Positions 1 to 5,978 of a stretch of DNA of 7,052 bases are shown in pieces (the stretch's first letter is position 1; each line of letters opens with the position of its first letter). The stretch spans positions 1 through 7,052 of the forward strand of contig JAQCEB010000035.1 of the NCBI GenBank assembly GCA_027729925.1, in the 5' to 3' direction. The notes below the pieces were generated by a model. The model was not told where the DNA came from and ran no database searches. It worked only from the letters and a program-made list of their open reading frames with translations. The translations under genes and the position numbers were made by a program. This DNA comes from Actinomycetota bacterium. GTDB taxonomy: Bacteria; Actinomycetota; Acidimicrobiia; Actinomarinales; Actinomarinaceae.

Positions 1-1655
1 ATATAAGAATTGATTAATGACGAAAATAAACTCGTTCTTAAATTTTCTTGTGTTTTATCTATTGGGTTCAATAAAGAAACGCTTTCTTTTTCTGGTGTAA
101 AATAATCGTTCTCATTTTTATCTGCAAAAGAAAGAGTTTGAAGTTCATGAAAATTATTTGAGGTTAATCTTTTTACAATTTCTTTTCTTATTTTCCAGTA
201 CTCACCAACATCATTAAGGTTATTTCCTATTGGAAGGGTTGCAGGAAAATTGTTAAATCCATAGTGCTTAGCTAGCTCTTCAATCATGTCTATGGGTCTT
301 TCGAGGTCGTATCTCCATGAAGGTTGCTTGAATTTAAGAGTTTTTTTATTTAGAGAACATTCAATATTTAAATAATTGAGTGTCTCTAAAATAAAATCTT
401 CATTAATGGAAATACCAAGAATTTTATTTATTTCATCAATTTCAAAAGTTACGTCTTGGTTGTCTATATTGTTTTTTAAATGACTGACAATTTCTGTATA
501 TTGGATTTCTTGATCTGCTTTAAATAAGTTAATAAATCTTTTTAAAGCATATGTTTGTAAATTAAAATCAATACCTCGTTCAAATCTAACAGATGCGTCC
601 GAAATTAAATTTAATCTTCTTGAAGTCTTCATAATTGAAACTTTGTCAAAATATGCACTTTCGATTAATAAATTCTTTGTGTTATCAGTTACTTCAGTTT
701 CTAAACCACCCATAACACCCGCTAAAGCAATTGGTTTATCATTATCAGTAATTACTAAATCACTTTTTTCAAGAGTTCTTGTTTGACTGTCTAGAGTTAC
801 TATTTTTTCATCAGGTTTAGCTAACCTTACAGATATTGTTCCAAACAACTTATCTCTATCAAATGCGTGTAATGGTTGACCAATATCATGAAGAACATAA
901 TTTGTATAATCTACAACGTTGTTGATAACCCTTACGCCAATATTTGATAATCTGTACTTAGTTTCAAAACCTGATTCTTGAATTACAATATCTTCTATTT
1001 CAACAGAATCGTAACTATTACATAATGTAGTTTTTCCACTATTAACTTTTAAAAGAGGATTCAATTTTGGTTTGAAATTAAAGTTTGGATACTTTAATTC
1101 CTTTTTAAAATAATTAGATAACTCTCTAGCAACTCCTAGGTGAGACATACAATCACCTCTATTTGGTGTGACGTTAATTTCCCATAGTGCGTCTTTTGAA
1201 TCATAAATTGTTGAAAAATCAGCACCAACTGAGACATTTTGATCTAATAGAAGTATTCCTGAATGATCATCCCAAAGACCTAGTTCAGATGCTGAGCAAA
1301 TCATACCATTTGAAACTACACCTCTAATATCTCTTTTATCGATTAAAAAATTATTTTTAATATAACTTTTAGGTAAAGCAACTGGAACAATTGCACCAAC
1401 ATCAAAATTCCAGGCACCACAAACTATTTCGTATATGTTTGATCCAACATCTACTTTTGTTACCCTAACTTTGTCAGCATTAGGATGTTGATAAAGTTCT
1501 ACAACTTTTCCTACAACAATATTTTTGTAGTCAGGACTTAAGCTGTTGAAGTTTTCAATTTCAAATCCTAAACTTTCCAGTGCATCTGAAATTATTTCGT
1601 TCTCAACTTCTATTAAATCAATCCAATCATTTAACCAAGATTTTAAAATGTTCAT
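1..1655 (-). CDS. pheT: Phenylalanyl-tRNA synthetase beta subunit, 3' part cut off by the window edge
   Basis: Beta subunit of the alpha2beta2 cytoplasmic enzyme that charges tRNA-Phe; this subunit binds tRNA and, in the known family, edits mischarged Tyr-tRNA. The frame is open from ATG at 1655 to the edge with no stop (551 codons; the family is usually about 800). Visible parts: an EMAP/tRNA-binding OB fold at about residues 40-150, with HPNADKVRV and MICSASELGL (from residue 118); the B3/B4 editing region with AGVMGG (312-317) and RFERGID (357-363); and the B5 domain with WRYD then DMIEE. There D450, D456, E459 and E460 reproduce the spacing of the E. coli Mg-binding acidic residues. LNPID...LRTSLFSSL near the edge begins the catalytic-like core. 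The rest of that core and the C-terminal anticodon-binding domain lie outside. The ATG shares its A with the pheS stop (TAATG), and AAGG lies 8 bases upstream, so translation is probably coupled. Identification is certain; only completeness is unknown. Confidence 0.96.
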   Translation of the reverse strand, partial: MNILKSWLNDWIDLIEVENEIISDALESLGFEIENFNSLSPDYKNIVVGKVVELYQHPNADKVRVTKVDVGSNIYEIVCGAWNFDVGAIVPVALPKSYIKNNFLIDKRDIRGVVSNGMICSASELGLWDDHSGILLLDQNVSVGADFSTIYDSKDALWEINVTPNRGDCMSHLGVARELSNYFKKELKYPNFNFKPKLNPLLKVNSGKTTLCNSYDSVEIEDIVIQESGFETKYRLSNIGVRVINNVVDYTNYVLHDIGQPLHAFDRDKLFGTISVRLAKPDEKIVTLDSQTRTLEKSDLVITDNDKPIALAGVMGGLETEVTDNTKNLLIESAYFDKVSIMKTSRRLNLISDASVRFERGIDFNLQTYALKRFINLFKADQEIQYTEIVSHLKNNIDNQDVTFEIDEINKILGISINEDFILETLNYLNIECSLNKKTLKFKQPSWRYDLERPIDMIEELAKHYGFNNFPATLPIGNNLNDVGEYWKIRKEIVKRLTSNNFHELQTLSFADKNENDYFTPEKESVSLLNPIDKTQENLRTSLFSSLINSY

Positions 1656-2647
1656 TAAAATTGCCTTAAAAATCTAATATCGTTTTCATAAAAATTTTTT
1701 ATGTGATTAATTTTGTACTTAAGCATTGCTAATCGTTCTATACCTACACCCCAAGCAAATCCTTGAAATTTTTTTTCATATCCAACGTTTGATAATACGT
1801 TGGGGTCGACCATACCACATCCAAGAATTTCAAGCCACTCACCGTTGTTCCACTTCACAAGAACTTCAGCTGATGGCTCAGTAAATGGAAAAAAGTGAGG
1901 TATAAATTTAGTTTCAATATTGTTACCAAAATATTGTTTAACAAAATACTCTAAAGTACCTTTGAGATCTGTAAAAGTTAGATTTTCATCTATAGCTAAT
2001 CCTTCTAGTTGATGGAACACAGGAGAATGTGTTGCATCTAATTGATCAGATCTGTAAACCCTTCCAGGTGCAACTATATAAACAGGCGGTGAATTATTCT
2101 CCATATGTCTTATTTGCACAGTACTAGTTTGTGTTCTTAATAATTTAGTTAAGTCTTTATCTAAATAAAGAGTATCTGACTCGTATCTTGCTGGATGCCA
2201 GTCAGGTGTATTCAGAGCATCAAAGTTATGCCAGGCTGTTTCTGCTTCTGGACCATAAGCAACTTTGTAACCAATAGATGAAAAAATATCAACCACTTCT
2301 TCCATAACAGAAGTTAAAACATGCTTATAGGAACCAAAATCTTTTTGTTTTGATACAGTTAAATCAAATATCTCAGATTGTTCAAGATTTTCATAAAACT
2401 TATTTTTAAAACTATTTTTGGCATTTGAAATAAGATCGTTTATTTCAGTTGAAACATTTGTTATTACTTGGCCATAATCTTTTTTATCTACATCAGAAAG
2501 ATTTTTCAATTTTTTTCTCTCTTCAGAAATTAAAGAATCTCTTCCAAGAAATTCTTTTGAAATTAAATCAAATTCTAATTCTTCATGAACATTTTCTAAT
2601 CTCAGCTTTAAGGATGAGATTACTTTGTCAAAATTAAGTTCAGGCAT
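1655..2647 (-). CDS. pheS: Phenylalanyl-tRNA synthetase alpha subunit
   Basis: Catalytic class II subunit of PheRS in the cytoplasm, attaching phenylalanine to tRNA-Phe with ATP. It is 330 residues, near the usual 330-350. The N-terminal ~90 residues are charged and helical, as expected for the tRNA-binding coiled coil. Motif 1 covers about 109-134. Motif 2 is GRVYRSDQLDATHSPVFHQ (195-213), and motif 3 is GVGIERLAML (300-309). The phenylalanine pocket shows FFPFTEPS (252-259) and GCGM (276-279). The AETAWHNFDALN stretch and LDATHSPVFHQLEGLAID resemble actinobacterial alpha subunits. The ATG at 2647 overlaps the end of rplT by 8 bases and has no clear Shine-Dalgarno, so it probably depends on ribosomes finishing rplT. 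It ends in TAATG with pheT. In many actinobacteria, as I remember, a SpoU-family RNA methyltransferase gene sits between rplT and pheS; none is present here. Confidence 0.97.
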   Translation of the reverse strand: MPELNFDKVISSLKLRLENVHEELEFDLISKEFLGRDSLISEERKKLKNLSDVDKKDYGQVITNVSTEINDLISNAKNSFKNKFYENLEQSEIFDLTVSKQKDFGSYKHVLTSVMEEVVDIFSSIGYKVAYGPEAETAWHNFDALNTPDWHPARYESDTLYLDKDLTKLLRTQTSTVQIRHMENNSPPVYIVAPGRVYRSDQLDATHSPVFHQLEGLAIDENLTFTDLKGTLEYFVKQYFGNNIETKFIPHFFPFTEPSAEVLVKWNNGEWLEILGCGMVDPNVLSNVGYEKKFQGFAWGVGIERLAMLKYKINHIKNFYENDIRFLRQF

Positions 2648-2999
2648 CTAGACTATTTTGAGCTACTTCAACTAATTTTTTAAAACCTTTCGGGTCGTTT
2701 ACAGCAATATCAGCTAGTATTTTCCTGTCTACTTGTATACCGGCTTTTGTAATACCATTAATAAACTTTGAATAACTCATTCCATGTTGTCTCGATGCCG
2801 CATTAATTCTAGCTATCCACAGTTTTCTAAAATTAGCTTTCTTATCTCTCCTATGGGTGAATGCATCAGCACCAGCTTGCATGACTTGTTCTTTTGCAGC
2901 TCTAAGTCTCTTACTACGTGCACCGGTGTAACCCTTAGCATTTTTCATAGTCTTTCTTCTAGACTTTTTACTATTTACTGATCTTTTTATTCTTACCAT
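2640..2999 (-). CDS. rplT: 50S ribosomal protein L20
   Basis: Early 23S rRNA-binding protein of the large subunit, required for 50S assembly. In several bacteria it also represses its own operon by binding mRNA. It is 119 residues, the normal length. The very basic N-terminal arm (MVRIKRSVNSKKSRRKTMK, 1-19) precedes a globular half with FRKLWIARINAA and then GIQVDRKILADIAV, the L20 signature. The IQVDRKILADIAVNDPKGF...LVEVAQ ending resembles actinobacterial L20. The ATG at 2999 lies 2 bases after the rpmI stop, with only a weak AGG 6 bases upstream, which suggests translation coupled to rpmI. The stop overlaps the pheS start by 8 bases. L20 is the obvious candidate regulator for the leader in front of infC, by analogy with Bacillus; that is inference. 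Confidence 0.97.
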   Translation of the reverse strand: MVRIKRSVNSKKSRRKTMKNAKGYTGARSKRLRAAKEQVMQAGADAFTHRRDKKANFRKLWIARINAASRQHGMSYSKFINGITKAGIQVDRKILADIAVNDPKGFKKLVEVAQNSLDA

Positions 3000-3001
3000 A
3001 A

Positions 3002-3190
3002 CTAACCTAATAACTTTCTAATTTTTTTACTGTCACCTTTTGATGTTTCAACATCTCTTTTTAGTCTTGCCCATGTTCCAGAACCTTTAGCTAGCTTATA
3101 ATGTGATCTATGTGATCTTCTTCTCATAAACTTTCCAGTACCAGTTACCCGTATTCTTTTAGACATACCTTTATGTGTTTTATGTTTCAT
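3002..3190 (-). CDS. rpmI: 50S ribosomal protein L35
   Basis: Small basic protein of the large ribosomal subunit. It is 62 residues, against about 64-65 usually. The signature KTHKGMSKRIRVTGTGKFMRR (residues 4-24) is complete, and the C-terminus ends in the typical KKIRKLLG. The ATG at 3190 overlaps the infC stop as ATGA, a 4-base overlap. A perfect AGGAGG lies 6 bases upstream, inside the last codons of infC; it is the best ribosome-binding site in the window and fixes this start. The infC-rpmI-rplT order is the classic conserved arrangement. Nothing is missing or broken. Confidence 0.96.
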   Translation of the reverse strand: MKHKTHKGMSKRIRVTGTGKFMRRRSHRSHYKLAKGSGTWARLKRDVETSKGDSKKIRKLLG

Positions 3191-3717
3191 TTTCTTCCTC
3201 CTAAAGGTGCTAAGACCATAGTTATTGATCTACCATCAGGTTGTGAAGTAGATTCAACAGTTGAAATATCACTTAGTTGTTCTTTAAAGCTATCTAATAC
3301 TTTTTGACCAAACTCTGGATACTCAGCTTCCCTACCTCTGAACCTCATTGTAAACTTTACTTTATCTCCTTCGTTTAAAAATTTTATAGATTGATTTAGC
3401 TTAATCTTAAAATCATGAGAGTTAATTCTGGCTTTAAGCTGAATCTCTTTGACGGAAATTTTTACTTGCTTCTTTTTCGATTCTTTAGCTTTTTGAGCTA
3501 GTTCATATTTGTATTTACCATAATCCATAAGTCGTGCGACTGGTGGTTTTGCTTCTGGTGAAATTTCAACAAGATCTAAATTAAGTTCGTTTGCAAGAAC
3601 TAATGCTTTTTTGAGTTCAAGAACACCTATCTGAACACCATCAGGCGCTATAACTCTTAATTCTTTAGACTTTATCCCATCATTTATTTTTAATTCTGGT
3701 ATTTTATCCCCTTTCAT
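3187..3717 (-). CDS. infC: Translation initiation factor IF-3 (start codon uncertain: ATG 3717 or ATA 3702)
   Basis: IF3 binds the 30S subunit, keeps subunits apart and checks start codons. With the ATG at 3717 it has 176 residues, a normal length. The N-terminal domain covers about 11-75: INDGI, then LDLVEISPEAKPPV, then DYGKYKYE (65-72). A lysine-rich linker follows, then the C-terminal domain at about 88-173 with VKEIQLK, FRGRE (126-130) and ITMVLAP. The usual cysteine in PPVCKIMDYGK is alanine here (A61). The linker AQKAKESKKKQ looks actinobacterial. Two starts are possible. ATG at 3717 gives MKGDK, like E. coli MKGGK, but eight U residues stand directly upstream, leaving no Shine-Dalgarno. 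ATA at 3702 is 5 bases after AAAGGGG and close to the usual actinobacterial start position; rare AUU/AUC/AUA starts are a hallmark of infC autoregulation. The stop overlaps rpmI as ATGA. Confidence 0.95.
   Translation of the reverse strand: MKGDKIPELKINDGIKSKELRVIAPDGVQIGVLELKKALVLANELNLDLVEISPEAKPPVARLMDYGKYKYELAQKAKESKKKQVKISVKEIQLKARINSHDFKIKLNQSIKFLNEGDKVKFTMRFRGREAEYPEFGQKVLDSFKEQLSDISTVESTSQPDGRSITMVLAPLGGRK
3197..3202 (-). promoter_or_regulatory. Strong Shine-Dalgarno for rpmI inside the infC 3' end
   Basis: The minus strand reads AGGAGG followed by a 6-base spacer and the rpmI ATG. It forms part of the glycine/arginine codons that end infC. Most other genes here have weak or no such site and rely on overlap. 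rpmI, and through coupling rplT, can therefore recruit ribosomes independently of infC. Confidence 0.85.
3708..3714 (-). promoter_or_regulatory. Shine-Dalgarno-like AAAGGGG just inside the infC reading frame
   Basis: The minus strand reads AAAGGGG from 3714 to 3708. It could pair with the 16S tail with one G-U wobble. It lies after the ATG at 3717, so it cannot serve that codon, but it is 5 bases before the in-frame ATA at 3702-3700. It may mark a rare AUA start for infC. Alternatively it is simply the AAA-GGG-GAT codons of an MKGDK N-terminus. Confidence 0.45.
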
Positions 3718-3742
3718 AAAAAAAACAGCACGAGGCTGTTCT
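3718..3742 (-). terminator. Intrinsic-terminator-like hairpin abutting infC (candidate attenuator)
   Basis: On the minus strand AACAGC (3740-3735), a five-base loop CTCGT, and GCTGTT (3729-3724) form a perfect 6-bp stem. It can extend by a G-U and an A-U pair. The 3' arm and following bases give an unbroken run of eight T residues (3725-3718) ending at the infC ATG. This is the layout of a rho-independent terminator. It could end the ribH transcript. Because infC starts immediately after it, an infC mRNA would have to read through it or begin inside the U-run, which suggests regulated read-through. The stem is short, with three G-C pairs. Confidence 0.6.
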
Positions 3743-3787
3743 ATTTAACCTTGCTATTATTCACAACAGGTGGAACATTGTTCGCTT
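3718..3787 (-). promoter_or_regulatory. Candidate structured 5' leader of the infC operon
   Basis: If transcription starts just after the TATAAT at 3799-3794, the leader is about 70 bases and ends in the terminator-like hairpin. Upstream of that hairpin are two mutually exclusive small stems. One is GAAC(AAT)GTTC at 3782-3772. The other is CAC(CTGTT)GTG at 3772-3762, extendable past a bulged C by further U-A and G-U pairs. The loop CTGTT (3769-3765) is complementary to AACAG (3740-3736), the 5' arm of the terminator stem, so loop pairing could block terminator formation. All pairings were found by eye. The gene order resembles the L20-controlled infC leader of Bacillus, but no L20 binding motif was recognised. 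Confidence 0.4.
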
Positions 3788-3793
3788 AATTAA

Positions 3794-3799
3794 ATTATA
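3794..3799 (-). promoter_or_regulatory. Possible -10 element (TATAAT) for infC-rpmI-rplT-pheST
   Basis: A perfect TATAAT lies on the minus strand between ribH and infC, with a predicted start near 3787-3785. I see no convincing -35 at 15-19 bases spacing and no extended -10 TG. In AT-rich DNA this hexamer can arise by chance. It is supported mainly by position, in the only sizeable gap in the window and at the junction of two functional units. Confidence 0.4.
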
Positions 3800-3819
3800 C
3801 AATAGCTAAATATTAAGTA

Positions 3820-4218
3820 TTAGGAAAATAGTTTGTTTAATGATAACGCAGCTTCTGAACCTTTATTATTAGATTTGGTAGCTCTTTCTTTTGCTTGTTG
3901 AAGATTCAAAACATTGAGAATAGAGTTAGCTATATATACATTTTTTGATACAACAGTACTAATCAGTCCATTAGCAACACCAGCAGAGATATATTCATAA
4001 TGATCAGTATCTCCTTTGCATATAACACCTATTGCAATGAATTTATCAATTTTTTCAATTTCAATTATCGAATTAATTTTGTATACAACTTCCCATGCTC
4101 CAGGTACTTCATAAATAGTTTGTGAAAATTTATTATCTAAAGTGTTTAATACGCCTTCTAATAAGGCTGAAGTTATTTCAGGATAATAATTAGCAACTAC
4201 TATGCCTACTCTATTCAT
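3820..4218 (-). CDS. ribH: 6,7-dimethyl-8-ribityllumazine synthase (short form)
   Basis: Condenses 5-amino-6-ribitylamino-uracil with 3,4-dihydroxy-2-butanone 4-phosphate to give lumazine, the penultimate riboflavin step. It is 132 residues against about 150-160 usually. Recognisable elements are the N-terminal strand VGIVVANYY with the aromatic substrate-stacking position (Y11/Y12), VPGAWEV (38-44), GDTDHYEYI with the catalytic-type His73, and ERATKSNNKGSEAA, whose R112 and K119 match phosphate-binding positions. The shortness is mostly at the N-terminus, where the strand that in known structures adds to the neighbouring subunit seems absent. No ATG, GTG or TTG exists in frame between this start and the stop at 4257-4255, so no longer normal start is available. 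The ATG overlaps ribBA by 8 bases and lacks a clear Shine-Dalgarno. It is the last gene of the rib operon. Confidence 0.93.
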   Translation of the reverse strand: MNRVGIVVANYYPEITSALLEGVLNTLDNKFSQTIYEVPGAWEVVYKINSIIEIEKIDKFIAIGVICKGDTDHYEYISAGVANGLISTVVSKNVYIANSILNVLNLQQAKERATKSNNKGSEAALSLNKLFS

Positions 4219-5413
4219 CTGAAAAATTATGTCCCATTTTATCTTGTTTTGTTTCTAAATATTTAATATTATCAGGTGTAGTTGTTCCAATTAATGGTGT
4301 TCTTTTTACTATTTCTAACCCATACCCTTCAAGTCCGGCACGTTTACTAGGATTATTAGTTAACAAATTCATTTTTTCAATTCCTAAACTCCTCAGAATT
4401 AAAGCACCAGTTCCATAATCTCGCTGATCATTTTTAAAACCTAATTTTATATTTGCATCTACTGTATCATCCCCTTGTTCTTGTAAAGAGTATGCTTTAA
4501 TTTTATTGCCTAGTCCGATTCCACGACCTTCATGACCACGCATATATAAAAGAACTCCAGCACCATTTTCTTTAATCATTGCTAAAGCATTTTCTAATTG
4601 GGAACCACAATCACATTTGCTTGAAAACAAGGTATCTCCTGTCAAACATTCTGAATGAACACGTACCATTGTTTCATTTTTACTTAAATAATCTCCGTAT
4701 GTTAATGCCATATGTTCTGTGTTGTCGTTTATATCTCTATATACATGTCCCAAAAAATTACCAAATTTAGTTGGAATATTAGCTTTTGATACAAACTCAA
4801 TAGGATTTGCATTGCTCAATTTATACTCAATGAGGTCTTTAATTGTACCAATTTTTAAATTGTGTTTTTCTGAAAATTTAGTTAAATCATCAAGTCTAGC
4901 CATTGTTCCATCTTCATTTATTATTTCGCATATTACAGCTACAGGTTCGTGATTAGAAAGATAACACAAATCTATGGCAGCCTCAGTATGACCTGCTCTT
5001 CTGAGAACACCTCCATCCATTGCTTGAAGTGGGAAAATATGTCCAGGAACATTAAAAGAATCTCTAGTTGAATTTTTATTTAATAAGCCTTTAATAGTTA
5101 AATACCTATCTTTAGCTGAAATCCCTGTAGTGACTTCTTTATCTTTTAAGTCGACAGATGCAGTGTAATGTGTTTGCATCTCATTATTAACACCTTGCAT
5201 TAACGGTAACTTTAGTTTTTTAGCAATTTTTGAAGATATAGGTGCGCAAACTAAACCTTTGCCATAAGAAATCATGAAGTTTATATGTTCAGGTGTTAGG
5301 TGTGTAGCAGAAACAACTAGATCACCTTCATTTTCTCTTTCTTCATCGTCAATCAAGATTATCATTTCACCTTGACTAAATGAATTTATTATTGATTCGA
5401 TATCAGTTATCAT
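4211..5413 (-). CDS. ribBA: Bifunctional DHBP synthase / GTP cyclohydrolase II
   Basis: Fusion enzyme supplying both riboflavin precursors. The N-terminal half (about 1-200) makes 3,4-dihydroxy-2-butanone 4-phosphate from ribulose 5-phosphate. The C-terminal half (about 205-400) opens GTP to the diaminopyrimidine. DHBP-synthase signatures are DDEERENEGDL (22-32, with acidic and Arg26 active-site positions), TTGISAKDR (95-103) and RRAGHTEAAIDL with His142. Cyclohydrolase signatures are the zinc cysteines C256, C267 and C269, with the E. coli spacing, and then RGHEGRGIGL. Y308, D329 and R331 match the E. coli catalytic Tyr105, Asp126 and Arg128. It is 400 residues, normal for the fusion. One oddity is THYTASVD (81-88), where the family usually has TAFTVSVD-like sequence; about three strand residues are missing, partly offset by one extra residue after it. 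Both halves otherwise look active. It overlaps ribE by 11 bases and ribH by 8. Confidence 0.96.
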   Translation of the reverse strand: MITDIESIINSFSQGEMIILIDDEERENEGDLVVSATHLTPEHINFMISYGKGLVCAPISSKIAKKLKLPLMQGVNNEMQTHYTASVDLKDKEVTTGISAKDRYLTIKGLLNKNSTRDSFNVPGHIFPLQAMDGGVLRRAGHTEAAIDLCYLSNHEPVAVICEIINEDGTMARLDDLTKFSEKHNLKIGTIKDLIEYKLSNANPIEFVSKANIPTKFGNFLGHVYRDINDNTEHMALTYGDYLSKNETMVRVHSECLTGDTLFSSKCDCGSQLENALAMIKENGAGVLLYMRGHEGRGIGLGNKIKAYSLQEQGDDTVDANIKLGFKNDQRDYGTGALILRSLGIEKMNLLTNNPSKRAGLEGYGLEIVKRTPLIGTTTPDNIKYLETKQDKMGHNFSDE

Positions 5414-5978
5414 TTTGTAAGCTTTCTAAATATTTAATAATTATGTCGTATTCAACATTAACAAAATCGTTTATATTCAAATATTGTAAATTAGTTTTAT
5501 TAAAAGTTTCATCAATAATAGCAACTGAAAAATCGTTACTTCTTGGCGAAACAACTGTAAGTGAAATTCCATTTAAGGTAATTGAACCTTTATCTACAAC
5601 AAATTTATTATTTTGTTTTTCGAATTTAAATGTCCAAGTATTATTTTGGTGATTAATGATATCTAATATTTTTAAAGTGTCATCCACATGACCTTGAACA
5701 ATGTGTCCACTCATTAACGATGAAGGGGTTAAAGGTAATTCTAAATTGACACTTCCACAATGTTCTTTGTTTAAAGTTGTTCTTCGAAACGTTTCCTCAG
5801 ATATTTGAAAAGATAAAATTTCATTTACCTCTGAAATTAATGTTAAACAACATCCGTCTACTGCAACACTTGTTCCTATTTCTAAATTTTTAAATTTTTC
5901 ATCATATGTTGAGATAGACAAAATATTTTGATCTAATCTAGTAATTTTTCCTATTGATGAAATTATGCCTGTGAACAT
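5403..5978 (-). CDS. ribE: Riboflavin synthase, alpha chain
   Basis: Last enzyme of riboflavin synthesis; it transfers a four-carbon unit between two lumazine molecules to give riboflavin and a pyrimidine that is recycled by RibH. It is 191 residues, slightly under the usual 200-215. The two tandem lumazine-binding barrels are clear. Repeat 1 begins MFTGII (1-6) and contains VAVDGCCLTL (38-47), with the conserved Cys pair. Repeat 2 begins near GHIVQGHVDD (91-100) and contains KGSITLNGISLTVV (130-143). MFTGI at the very N-terminus fixes the start. The ATG shares its A with the ribD stop (TAATG), with no visible Shine-Dalgarno, so translation is presumably coupled. The gene is also called ribC in some genomes. 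Confidence 0.95.
   Translation of the reverse strand: MFTGIISSIGKITRLDQNILSISTYDEKFKNLEIGTSVAVDGCCLTLISEVNEILSFQISEETFRRTTLNKEHCGSVNLELPLTPSSLMSGHIVQGHVDDTLKILDIINHQNNTWTFKFEKQNNKFVVDKGSITLNGISLTVVSPRSNDFSVAIIDETFNKTNLQYLNINDFVNVEYDIIIKYLESLQNDN

Noticed and set aside
2449..2637. Open frame of 62 codons on the plus strand within pheS
   Set aside because: It lies antisense to a strongly conserved gene, has low-complexity Leu-rich content, and resembles no family. It is a shadow of pheS.
2784..2981. Open frame of 65 codons on the plus strand within rplT
   Set aside because: It is antisense to ribosomal protein L20, whose translation fully explains the conservation. It has no supporting features of its own.
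3762..3779. Five-codon leader peptide ATG-TTC-CAC-CTG-TTG-TGA (MFHLL) on the minus strand inside the infC leader, with one Phe codon
   Set aside because: It is very short, has no Shine-Dalgarno and only one Phe codon. Known phenylalanine attenuators carry runs of Phe codons, so this looks like chance.
3718..3819. FMN riboswitch near the rib genes
   Set aside because: The only gap is about 100 bases, lies downstream of ribH, and lacks the multi-helix FMN-aptamer pattern (for example AGGGUGAAAUUCC-like motifs). The 5' end of the rib operon is outside the window.
4579..4952. Two overlapping plus-strand open frames within ribBA
   Set aside because: Both are antisense to an intact RibBA with all catalytic residues. 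They overlap each other in different frames and have no recognisable product.
5380..5652. Open frame of 90 codons on the plus strand across the ribE/ribBA junction
   Set aside because: It is antisense to two clearly coding genes. Its hydrophobic look comes from the complement of AT-rich codons.
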